From Arthrinium phaeospermum (Eukaryota > Ascomycota > Sordariomycetes > Amphisphaeriales > Apiosporaceae), in the NCBI GenBank assembly GCA_006503535.1, contig QYRS01000017.1, positions 124,001 through 188,000 on the forward strand: a stretch of DNA of 64,000 nt, written 5' to 3'. Every line of letters starts with the position of its first letter. The stretch's first letter is position 1. Made by a program: the position numbers and the translations under genes. A model generated the notes under the pieces. The model was not told the origin of the DNA. It did not search any database and was given only the letters and a program-made list of their open reading frames with translations. Below, one piece after another: positions 55,634 to 64,000 of this stretch.

Positions 55634-57275
55634 ATGTACTACCTACATGAGATATCCCATCATGCTTTCACCTTATACTTTAGGCTGGGGCCTCATCCTG
55701 TGCAGCCGGGAACGGAAGGCGACGTCCCGGTGATTGTCAGTTCACACTCACACGTCGACCAAAAGCCAAAAACATATGTTTTCCATGACTGACTGAAGCT
55801 CCTGATATGTAGGTCAAGTATTGCAATAGGAACAGTCTCGCGTTCCTTGCAGTCAACCGCGGCCACGGGTTCACCACCTCCTTGGGGAAGTTCAAGGGGG
55901 TGCAGATCGACTTAAAGCAGCTGACTGGGATCGCCATCATGCCTGATGGGAAATCCGCCATGCTCCAGGGTGGAACTTACGTCTCCAATATTGTTGATGC
56001 GCTTTGGGACAAGGGCTATGTCACTAGTAAGCAAATCCTTCTTCTCTTTATCAGGATCGGGCAAGGTTGACCAATGTACTTCCGTATCAGGCACCGGATC
56101 CGTTGACTGTATTGGCGCTGTCGGGACCGCTCTAGGCGGCGGTCATTCCCGTTACGAGGGCATCTACGGCTTGATTGCTGATCAGGTCCTCCAATTCAAC
56201 GTCGTATTGGCTGATGGGTCGACGATTGAGGTGAATGATACCAGTCACGAAGATCTCTACTGGGCCATGAAGGGCGCCGGTCACAACTTTGGCATTGTCA
56301 CGAGCATGCGGCTCAAGATCTACCCGGTCGAGGCCAAGACCTGGCATTACCACAACTACGTCTGGACACAGGACAAGATGGGGTCGGTTTTCAGGGAGTT
56401 GAACAAGATCAATGACGACGGCGCCACTCCTCCAGAGTTGGTAAATGCTGGATCAATCGCGTTCAACCAGTCTGTCAGCACAACTGAGGTAGTTGCATTC
56501 CTATTATACCTATATCCAACCCCCAAGTCTAATGTTACAATCCAGGCCACGATAAGCTGGCAATTCTCTTATGCAGGTCCTGCCCAAGACGCCGAGAAAC
56601 TACTTCAGCCGTTCAACGACATCGAATCCGTTTACCAAGAGCAGGGCGACGTGCCCTACCCCGAGATCAGCCGGATCGGCGACCCGGATGCTGCGACCTG
56701 CAACAGCGACAACTTTGAGCTCTCGACCGTATTGACCCAGACGTGGAACATCACGACGCAACAGCAGTTGCTCGAGTATTTCCTCCAGAACGCGGCCAAG
56801 TACCCCGAGTTGGGTCAGAATGCCCGCCTGTTCTACGAGGGCTATCCTGTTAAAGCCGTTACGGCCGTCGACCCGGCCTCGACTGCGTATCCGCATCGCG
56901 ATGAGTACCATCTAGCGTAAGCTCCGGTCTCGTCTCTCTATCTTGCCCTCCAAGACCAGTGCAGACAACAAGAATCCTTTCTAATGAGCTATTCCCACAA
57001 CCAGGATATTCATGACCACCGTCCCTGGGGGCAGAGAGGATCTGTCGCGCGCCGCCGCCCAATGGGCCCAGGACGTCTGGGACCTCTTCCAGGCCGGCCG
57101 GCCCCCCACGCGCAAGCCGGCCGTCTACGTCAACTACGTGGCGGGCCACGACTTCGAGTCCCTCGAGTCCGTCTACGGCCACGAGCCCTGGCGCTTGGCC
57201 CGGCTGCGGGACCTGAAGGCCAAGTACGACCCCCAGAATCGCTTCCGCTATTTCGTTCCCATCATCCCGGAATAA
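55634..57275 (+). CDS. berberine-bridge-type FAD-linked oxidoreductase, short N terminus
   Basis: Four exons, join(55634..55735, 55813..56026, 56091..56916, 57005..57275), 470 residues. Donors are GTCAGT, GTAAGC and GTAAGC; acceptors are TGTAG, ATCAG and ACCAG. Splicing yields EGDVPVIVKYCNRNSLAFLAVNRGHGFTTSLG, GYVTSTGSVDCIGAVGTALGGGHSRYEG and HLAIFMTTVPGG, all matching FAD-binding PCMH oxidases. His in RGHG is the expected covalent flavin site, and Cys in VDCIG could be a second. The C-terminal NYVAGHD...LKAKYDPQNRF is the BBE domain. Such enzymes oxidise alkaloids, polyketides or sugars and are normally secreted; here the usual signal peptide and ~50 leading residues are missing. A short ORF at 55555 precedes the start. 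Confidence 0.82.
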
Positions 57276-57421
57276 TAAGCGGCAAGGAAGGGGACCAACT
57301 TATCCATGAAGCGGCACTATCGTTGTCTTGGACATATTTTGAATCGGTGGGGGGATGGCTGACTATTGAGAGCTTGAGGGTGTCTGACTGCGCTTAGTGT
57401 CCAATGAGTCCAGGGGACCGG

Positions 57422-57582
57422 TCGACTCTCGGCGTGAGCATTTAGTCCTTTTGGAGGGAATAAGATATTTCAAGAGGGAATAATGGGAATTTCTCGAGTA
57501 AACGGTTCCTCTTTCCCTCGTAAGACACTGGGATAACTTAGGATAAACACTAAATTAAGAAAGAATAAACACCGAAAGTCGC
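57422..57582. mobile_element. MITE-like element, copy B
   Basis: A 161-bp unit with the same ends as copy A at 21777-21929 (TCGACTCTCGG and CCGAAAGTCGC). It shares the internal blocks CAAGAGGGAA, GAATTTCTCGAGTAAACGG, AAGACACTGGGATAAC and AATAAACACCGAAAGTCGCTT. It differs by several substitutions and a short insertion (CTCTTTCCCTC). No coding capacity and no obvious target duplication. Confidence 0.65.
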
Positions 57583-57677
57583 TTGCTATAACAACAGAAT
57601 AGCATAGGGGTTCTTATTTGTACATGCATTACAGCATATTGTGGCCAGGCTCGTTACCCTACGGTCCAGTCTTGTTG

Positions 57678-57722
57678 GGTGGGCGACTTAAAGGCTTTAT
57701 GCAGTAGTTGTAGTCGCCCACC
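57678..57722. repeat. perfect 11-bp inverted repeat
   Basis: GGTGGGCGACT (57678-57688) and its exact reverse complement AGTCGCCCACC (57712-57722), with a 23-nt loop. Confidence 0.7.
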
Positions 57723-57732
57723 GGCCCCTATT

Positions 57733-57763
57733 GTCAAGCTAACATATACTCATTTAGCTTGAC
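57733..57763. repeat. perfect 10-bp inverted repeat
   Basis: GTCAAGCTAA (57733-57742) and its exact reverse complement TTAGCTTGAC (57754-57763), with an 11-nt loop. It begins 11 bp after the previous hairpin. Confidence 0.7.
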
Positions 57764-57775
57764 TAAACATCGATC

Positions 57776-57798
57776 GGGGTGTGGTCTAGTGGTTTAGG
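57776..57798 (+). other. tRNA-like A-box fragment
   Basis: GGTGTGGTCTAGTGGTTTAGG resembles the 5' part of a tRNA with its RNA polymerase III A box (TGGTCTAGTGG). No matching T arm or B box (GGTTCGAxTCC) follows, so it is not an intact tRNA. It may be a tRNA relic or the head of a SINE. Confidence 0.4.
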
Positions 57799-58088
57799 TA
57801 CAATATGGCAGCATTTCCTCAGCACGCTCTACTCCGATAGACTGGTTAAGCATACCAGCGTTGGCAAGCGCCACAACTGGCCCTTGGAGGATTTCTCGTA
57901 TTCTCCATTCCCAGTTCCACCTCGTGGTATTGGTCCCTGCGTCCGCCGCCCTTCCCGTCGCGGTGGGGCTCTTGGCCTGTCATTTTAAAGGCTAGAACCT
58001 ATGCTGGGCGTCTCTCGGCGCCTCGGCCGCTCGGGGCCGGTCTTCGCCTGCTCGGGCCCGCTCTCTTCCGCCGCTCTCTCGCCGCGTT

Positions 58089-58094
58089 TATATA
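58089..58094 (+). promoter_or_regulatory. TATA box of the ABC transporter gene
   Basis: TATATA about 80 bp upstream of the ATG at 58174. Confidence 0.45.
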
Positions 58095-58173
58095 CGTGTG
58101 GTGGTAATCTAGACAAACATTTCATTGATTGCTCCGAGGCTTCTTCTTCTTCTCAGTAATACATACAGGCGCC

Positions 58174-60699
58174 ATGCACGACCCGCCAAGAGCCGAAACC
58201 GCGTTGCACTATGTTGCTCCCATTGCCATCGGCCTCTATCTTCTCATTGCGAAGACGATTGCCTCGTGCTTCCTCCAAAAAGGGACTGCCGGGTCCGCAT
58301 CAGAGCAGAGGTGGCGCATCACCATTCTCCTCAGCATAGCGACACATTCCACCGTGGCCGCCGAGCTGGTTTCCACCATCTACCAAGCCGTCACCGAGCC
58401 GTCCGCATCATCATCCCCACCTCAGGATTATGTCGTCTACCTGATCCTCCTGTCTCTTGTGCTGCTGTCTCTGACGGTCGGCCTGACCGAAGACGCAAAA
58501 CCGATATGGCGCATATACCTGGGCGCATGGGGTCTGGCACTGGCCCTCGAAGCGCCTCTGCTGGCTCTGCGATTATTGGCCACGACCGAGGCTCGAGGAT
58601 TCTACGCCATGATACGAATCGTCTCGGAGGTTCTGCGGGTAGGACTCTTGCTAGCGCTGACCGTGGCTGGCGCTTGGTTCATATGGTCCGACAGCCGCCG
58701 GCGCATCATGCTACCGGACGACGACAGCGATGAGACCGAGACCTTGCTCCCGAGTGACTCGGACTGGGACTCGGACGGGTCGGAGGGCGGAGAGGCGTAC
58801 GGTTTCCCCGAGGACTCGGACGGGGAGGACCCCGAGGAGCACCGACGGCTTCGGAAACAGCAGCTGGGCCGCCTGAAAGCGGCCGGCAGCTGGTTCAACT
58901 ACCTGAAGGCCTACAAGATCTTCTGGCCGCTGCTGTGGCCCCGCGGGGACCGCGGGGTCCAAGTCTGTCTCGCGGTGGCGGCCCTCGCCGTCATGGCCGA
59001 GCGGGCGCTCAACCTCCTCGTGCCGCGGCAGCTGGGCATCATCGGCGAGGAGCTGGCCGCGGGCGCCGGCGACGGGCAGATGCCGTGGACGTCGATCGGG
59101 CTCTGGGTCCTGTTCGCCGCCCTGCGGTCCGAGGCCGGCCTGCCCATGGTCAAGGAGCTGCTGCAGGTGCCGGTGCGCCAGGCGACGCGGCAGAACATCA
59201 TGACGACGTCCTTCAGCCACGTCATGCACCTCTCCATGGACTTCCACGACGAAAAGAGCTCGGGCGAGCTGATCCGGGCCATCGAGCAGGCCTCGGAGCT
59301 GCAGGAGATGCTCGAGTTCGTCTGCTTCACCGTGGCGCCCGTCTTCGTCGACCTGGCGGTCGCGCTGGTCTACGTCTACTTCCTGTTCGACGTCTACATG
59401 TCGCTGGTGGTGCTCTGCATGGGCCTGGCGTACGTGTGGATCGGCGCCCGGGTCAACTCGCTCAACACGCGGCTGCTGCGCGACTACAACACGACGCTGG
59501 TGCGGGAGAGCCAGATCCAGAACGAGGCCATCAACACCTGGCCCACCGTCTCGCAGTTCAACCGGGCCCCCTTCGAGTGCCGGCGGTACGCGCAGGCGGC
59601 CCTGGCCCACCGCGTGGCCGCCGTCAGGTACTACCTGGCCTGGACCGTCGGCGGCGGCGTCCAGTCGGTCGTCATGACGGCCGGCCACCTCGCCGCCACG
59701 GTGCTGGCCGCGTGGCGGGTCGCGCACGGCCTCGCCCCCGTCGGCAGCTTCATCACGCTGGCGGCCTACTGGATGACCATCGAGGAGCCCATGTTCGAGG
59801 TCACGTACTCGGTCCGCAAAATCACCCAAATGCTGACCAACTCGGAGCGCCTCCTGCAGCTGCTGTCCACCAAGCCCAGCATCGTGGATGCCCCGGATGC
59901 CGCCGAGCTGGTGCTGAAGCGCGGCGAGGTGGTCTTTGACGGGGTGGACTTCGCCTACGACGCGCGCAAGCCCACGCTCCGCGGCGTCAGCTTCACGGCC
60001 CGGCCGGGGCAGACCGTCGCCCTGGTCGGCGAGACGGGCGGCGGCAAGTCCACCATCCTGAAGCTGCTGTACCGCTACTTCGACGTCGGCGCGGGCGCCA
60101 TCCGGATCGACGGCCAGGACGTCCGGACAGTCACGCTCGACAGCCTGCGCGCCCAGTTCGCCGTGGTGCCGCAGGACCCGGCCCTCTTCAACCTCAGCAT
60201 CCGCGAGAACCTGCGGTACGCCCGGCTCGACGCGACCGACGCCGAGGTCGAGGCCGCCTGCCGCGCCGCCGCCGTCCACGACGCCGTCGCGGCGCTGCCC
60301 GCCGGGTACGCGACCACGGTGGGCGAGCGCGGGGTCAAGCTGTCGGGCGGGGAGCGGCAGCGGCTGGCCATTGCGCGGGCGATACTGCGCGACGCGCCCA
60401 TCGTGCTGCTGGACGAGGCCACGAGCATGGTCGACGCCGCGACCGAGGCGGCGATCCAGACGGCGCTCGGGGCGCTGAGCCGGGGCCGGACGACGTTTGT
60501 GGTGGCGCACCGGCTGTCCACCGTCCGCGAGGCCGATTGTATCCTCGTCATCCAGGACGGGCGGGTGGCCGAGACGGGGACGCATGCGCAGCTGCTGGAG
60601 GCGGGCGGCATGTATGCGCGGCTGTGTGCGAAACAGGCCGGTACGCCGAACGAGGATTTAATTAAATTCGAAGGGGAGAGCGAAGATGGTGCTGGTTAG
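58174..60699 (+). CDS. HMT1/ABCB6-type ABC half-transporter
   Basis: Single-exon gene of 841 residues; the frame extends 15 codons upstream without an ATG in a better context. The N-terminal TMD0 has about five hydrophobic helices, followed by a long acidic loop (DDDSDETETLLPSDSDWDSDGSEGG), then six transmembrane helices (IFWPLLWPRGDRGVQVCLAVAAL onward). The C-terminal nucleotide-binding domain has Walker A GETGGGKST (about 619), Q-loop VVPQDP, signature LSGGERQR (about 723), Walker B IVLLDEAT (about 743) and H-loop VAHRLST. Layout and loop match the ABCB6 / heavy-metal-tolerance factor group, which moves metal-thiol conjugates or porphyrins, typically at the vacuole. Here it could also export a product of the neighbouring oxidoreductases. 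Confidence 0.93.
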   Translation: MHDPPRAETALHYVAPIAIGLYLLIAKTIASCFLQKGTAGSASEQRWRITILLSIATHSTVAAELVSTIYQAVTEPSASSSPPQDYVVYLILLSLVLLSLTVGLTEDAKPIWRIYLGAWGLALALEAPLLALRLLATTEARGFYAMIRIVSEVLRVGLLLALTVAGAWFIWSDSRRRIMLPDDDSDETETLLPSDSDWDSDGSEGGEAYGFPEDSDGEDPEEHRRLRKQQLGRLKAAGSWFNYLKAYKIFWPLLWPRGDRGVQVCLAVAALAVMAERALNLLVPRQLGIIGEELAAGAGDGQMPWTSIGLWVLFAALRSEAGLPMVKELLQVPVRQATRQNIMTTSFSHVMHLSMDFHDEKSSGELIRAIEQASELQEMLEFVCFTVAPVFVDLAVALVYVYFLFDVYMSLVVLCMGLAYVWIGARVNSLNTRLLRDYNTTLVRESQIQNEAINTWPTVSQFNRAPFECRRYAQAALAHRVAAVRYYLAWTVGGGVQSVVMTAGHLAATVLAAWRVAHGLAPVGSFITLAAYWMTIEEPMFEVTYSVRKITQMLTNSERLLQLLSTKPSIVDAPDAAELVLKRGEVVFDGVDFAYDARKPTLRGVSFTARPGQTVALVGETGGGKSTILKLLYRYFDVGAGAIRIDGQDVRTVTLDSLRAQFAVVPQDPALFNLSIRENLRYARLDATDAEVEAACRAAAVHDAVAALPAGYATTVGERGVKLSGGERQRLAIARAILRDAPIVLLDEATSMVDAATEAAIQTALGALSRGRTTFVVAHRLSTVREADCILVIQDGRVAETGTHAQLLEAGGMYARLCAKQAGTPNEDLIKFEGESEDGAG

Positions 60700-60833
60700 T
60701 TGTGGCTTGTCACCCCGGAAGATAACAGATATTTAGAGCCCTGGAGTCCCTTATATTTTGCTAGATGAACCAACCTAATATACCATACTGACTTTGCCCC
60801 AAGAGCGTTCTCAATATCTGTCTATCCCACCCA

Positions 60834-62052
60834 CTACAGCCACTGCTTGTTACCGTAATGAGAAATGAAGTCTCCTCCATTCTCCTCGACTGTGGCCTTC
60901 TCCCACACCGACCGGACGGCCCGGACGGACTCTTCAGGCGTGATGGGACCGGTGAAGTGGGGCGCGTACTCGGCAAACTTCTTCATCATGCCTCCCATGG
61001 CCTCCATCTGATGCGGGGTCACTGCGTTGCAAAGAGTTTCAAGGTGAGCCAGCTATTCATCATAGAATGCTTATTCACCAGGGGAAGGAATGGCGAGTGG
61101 ATGGGAACACAGGGGGTGATGGGTAGGAGGAAAACTCACATTCTGCATACTTGCCCACGTCCACCGCCCCCGGGCTGATGCACAGAAACAGCACACCGTC
61201 CTTCTTGTACTGGGCGTTGAACTTGGCCGCGGCCATGTTCATGGCGGCCTTGCTGATGGAGTAGAGGGCCCCGACGTCGACCGTGTACTGGTTGACGAAG
61301 TCGGGGTCGGCCATGCCGGTGGAGATGAGGACGACCTTCTTGGTCTGACCTTTGAGAATAAGGGGCAGAAACAAGTTACAAAGGTGGATGTTGGAGATGA
61401 CGTTGACGTCAATGGACTTCTTCAGGTCCGCTTCGAGCTCACGTGGCAGGTTGGTGCCCCTGGTTGTCAGATAAGATTAGCTGTCACTATTTATACATAC
61501 TTGTGGTCTGAACGACGGTGCATGCTGCATAGACATTTAGGCAGAAATCAGGAAAGAAGCAAGAAACAAGAAAAAAAAGGAAAAAAAAAAGAAAACAAAA
61601 TGAAGCTCACATGACGCCGATGGGGTCGTAGGCATCGAAGTCTGACACGTATCCCGCGCTGGCAATGAGGTAGTCCAGGCTCCCGCCCGTGATCTTGGCG
61701 ACGTCCTCTGCGGCTTTCTGGGATGTAGACTTGAGTCAGTCATACAAGTTCTCTGTGGTTCCAATCTTTCGCCTCACCTTGAGAGAATCGTAGTTGGTCA
61801 ACTCGACCTCGAGGAGATGAATGTTGGAGCGGCCCTGGAAGCCGGCATCTTCCGACATCTTCTGGAGGGTCGCCGCCTTGTCGCGGACTGTCCCAATCAC
61901 AACATCGTTGGGATCAGAGGAGAGTTGGCGGAGGAACTCGTACTGGTGGTCTTGTCAGTTGTTTGCCCCTTCAACTTGGACCATGACTGCTTCATGGCGG
62001 CAGGACTTACACCGAGGCCTCTAGACACACCGGTGATGACGTAAGAAGGCAT
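60834..62052 (-). CDS. short-chain dehydrogenase/reductase, five exons
   Basis: Complement of join(60834..61021, 61140..61459, 61611..61717, 61778..61942, 62011..62052), 273 residues. Donors are GTAAGT, GTGAGG, GTGAGC and GTGAGT; all four joints keep frame. The start MPSYVITGVSRGLGYEFLRQL carries the TGxxxGxG cofactor loop. DYLIASAGYVSD is the NAG-equivalent; VNVISNIHL holds the structural Asn, STGMADP the catalytic Ser, and LYSISKAAMN the Tyr and Lys. ISPGAVDVGKYAE is the usual post-catalytic PG loop. The protein is a cytosolic NAD(P)-dependent oxidoreductase of the atypical fungal SDR type often found beside biosynthetic genes. It is convergent with the ABC transporter gene, with only 134 bp between stop codons. 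Confidence 0.9.
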
Positions 62053-63771
62053 GGTGATGATTGAAGTTGCATATAAAAGCTGGATGGGAATGATGGTAGG
62101 AGTTGGTTGATAGAGAAAAAGAATTACCTCTAAAGCTGTCTGAGAGGATGGTCTTTATATCACATTTTTGCATGCTGTGTAGAAGCCATTCTGTCTCATT
62201 GCTGATATGTCAGCCGCTTTACGGAATACAAATGGGGCCTTTGAAAGTTGCCCAAGATCTTCTTGCGAGCAGCACCTGCATTAGCGTACATCTTACGGCC
62301 CTCAAGACATCCACTACCCATCCCATGGTGCTCCACTTGGTTGACACCAGCCTGCAGTCATCCCAGTCCCCCCGCCCCCAAGAGGCTCCGAAGATGATGG
62401 CCGAGGAGGACTGCCCAGGCTTCGTCCAGCATGTTCCAAGTCGTTCTCTGCCTACCTCATTCTGACATAGCTCAAGCGTGTCCTTATCACGAGCAAATAT
62501 GACATCGTGGCATAGACTTTACCCTCCAGACCAAGATTTGTAAGCCATGTGTGGATCCTACTAAGTAGTCTGATGCTTCTCGCCCAATCGGGATGGGATA
62601 ACTTTGATTGGTCAACTGCCCGTTGCGCACTCTTCCAGATCCGGCAAACCTTCCACTAAAAGACCACTGTGGCTCACTGGCTAGCCATATATCCATCCTA
62701 TCTCCGGGTTCTCAGCATCAAAAACTGCTTCACTCTATTGCTTCACTGCTGACAGGTTGTCAACTTGAACAATTCTGCAAGACCCAACTGCTCGTCTTCC
62801 CTGTCCAAGTGGTCTAAACTTGACCTGCTTCCAAACACGATGCTGACATTCCGCGCTGGCCTGTCGTGGGACAATCAAACAAATACATGGCCAGTTGTTC
62901 AATTTCGTTGTTGGTCCCCCGTTCGTATTTGGCTATTGGACCAATGTGTTAAAGAAGAAACAATGCATAGTTCGGGTTTCGAAGACACGCGAGTCGGAGG
63001 CTTTGTATATGAGAATGGGTGTCGGGGGCACGAGATGCCAATGCCGGTCGAACGTAGATAACCTGCCTTCGTCTCATAAATCCCTATTCGGCTCCTAATT
63101 CGGTTGAGTAGATGTCATCAGGTATTCACGGGTGCGTTGGAAAGACCCAGTGTTCTCTTTGTCCTGGCTCGTGCTCATTGTCAACAGGGCCGACTGACCA
63201 TTCAGTATCCTTCCTGGAAGGTCTTCCCAGGGTTTTCAGCGGCAGTTGATGCTGAGTCTCCATCTGCCCGGTTCCAGAGTAGGTAGGTAGCATTGAAAGT
63301 GGAAAGGGCGTTGTTCCCCCCATGGGGTAGCCCTACTTGTTCCTGTTCTGGGACGTCCTGATATATGATTTCAATTAGGAAACCGGCATCTGAATGGCTG
63401 GTATCGCCAGACTGTATAAGACTGGGTGTCTGTTGTCGTCGAACGGAGGACGATTCGCCGGTGCGCATTTACCCGGTCGACTTGTCACTGGTTGAAGTGA
63501 AGGGTATGCCAAAGGTGATTGGTTGCGAAGTCTATGCAGCACCATTTGAGTCATGAAGTCCGGCATGACTTTTCTTATCTTCCAAACACCCGAGGTAGAT
63601 ACATATAAGATCTGTCGCCCGGTGGCTTTTGAGTCGATTCCTTTTGAGCTGGATGAAGAGTTGGCTTGTATTCTGTTAGGAGATCTGACCCAGAGAAACC
63701 GAAGCTTTTAGCGGCTACTCCCTCCATACACGAAGAGCTAGAACACAACAGCAACAACGCCACTGACCATC
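62053..63771. other. gene-poor region of 1.7 kb
   Basis: Begins with the SDR promoter. A 63-codon ATG frame at 63365-63556 (+), with RIYPVDLSLVEVKGMPKVIG, reads like a protein fragment but has no domain I know. TAGGTAGGTAG lies at 63280-63290. The end is the leader of the last gene. Confidence 0.35.
62151..62160 (-). promoter_or_regulatory. TATA-like box of the five-exon SDR gene
   Basis: ATATAAAGAC on the minus strand, about 100 bp upstream of the ATG at 62052. Confidence 0.4.
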
Positions 63772-64000
63772 ATGCAGGCCATCCTCGTCATATTACTCGC
63801 ACTTGCCTCAGCAGTGCATGGGCACTGTGAGTATCTCACCGATTAGTCTTTTGCCGTGGCATAGATGGGAACTCTCGACGGAAGATTCGATCAAGGCATT
63901 CTCATTACCAAAAAGATATCCGATCTCTCTATGTCTATCCGTCGAAGTTTATTGAAAACAATGCGAGGATGAATCAAAATGCAGAGACTGATCTTATCCC
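63772..64000 (+). CDS. secreted protein, signal-peptide exon, cut by window edge
   Basis: The first exon 63772..63826 encodes MQAILVILLALASAVHGH, a clear signal peptide, and ends at a GTGAGT donor. If cleaved after the Gly, the mature protein starts with His, as in lytic polysaccharide monooxygenases. The nearest acceptor (GCATAG, exon from 63875) gives a frame open to the window end, starting YGNSRRKIRS, which is Arg/Lys-rich and does not look like an LPMO. The true second exon may lie beyond the edge. Signal peptide certain, identity open. Confidence 0.5.

Larger units (their letters stand above)
57276..58173. other. intergenic region with repeat structures
   Basis: Holds the second MITE-like copy, two perfect hairpins and a tRNA-like box, listed separately, then the promoter of the ABC transporter. 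No protein gene is seen. Confidence 0.45.

Noticed and set aside
57670..57690. GTTGGGTGGGCGAC similar to part of 5S rRNA
   Set aside because: The rest of the 5S sequence and fold is absent on both sides; it belongs to the hairpin described.
58711..60585. Minus-strand open frame of 624 codons
   Set aside because: Antisense shadow of the ABC transporter; it has no domain and an extreme Arg/Gly/Asp composition.

Overview
The window is nuclear DNA from a filamentous ascomycete, most probably Pezizomycotina of Sordariomycete type. Evidence: GC-rich coding exons; short introns (about 55-110 bp) with GTRAGT donors and CTRAY-like branch points; an intron-containing tRNA; fungus-specific families (2EXR, Fungal_trans_2-type regulator, AA9 LPMO with CBM1, NACHT NLR, ZZ-finger protein); and a 0.9 kb block almost free of CpA/TpG, the mark of repeat-induced point mutation (RIP). 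No species is claimed.

Left part (1-25.7 kb): the 3' end of a CHAT-domain protease-like gene; a 2EXR protein; a secreted nucleoside-hydrolase-like (DUF1593) protein; a histidine/indole-type N-methyltransferase carrying a 1-nt frameshift; a membrane-anchored SGNH hydrolase; a small two-exon conserved-looking protein; a repeat-less NACHT NLR; a DUF302-like protein; an F-box protein; a decayed coding region containing a MITE-like element; tRNA-Ser(GCT) with a 19-nt intron; and an AA9-CBM1 lytic polysaccharide monooxygenase with a very acidic linker.

Middle part (25.7-49.1 kb): a SLOG-like protein with an RGG insert, a small secreted cysteine protein, an ABM-like protein, an MFS transporter, and a housekeeping block: Spt5, a DCAF7/AN11-type WD40 protein, phosphopantetheine adenylyltransferase, a classical SDR and an acyl-CoA thioesterase.

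Right part (49.1-64 kb): accessory DNA. A RIP-bleached AT block borders a ZZ zinc-finger gene with repeated intron placement. Next come a Fungal_trans_2-like regulator without a visible DNA-binding domain, a berberine-bridge-type FAD oxidase with a short N terminus, a second copy of the MITE-like element, two perfect hairpins plus a tRNA-like box, an HMT1/ABCB6-type ABC transporter, a convergent five-exon SDR, and at the edge the signal-peptide exon of another secreted protein. Regulator, FAD oxidase, transporter and SDR side by side look like a small tailoring/export cluster without a core synthase; this is inference.

Most gene models were built by joining exons by hand from splice signals and frame continuity. 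Long intergenic stretches (8.2-10.7, 13.9-15.5, 28.0-29.8, 30.4-32.4 and 62.1-63.8 kb) contain no gene I can defend.
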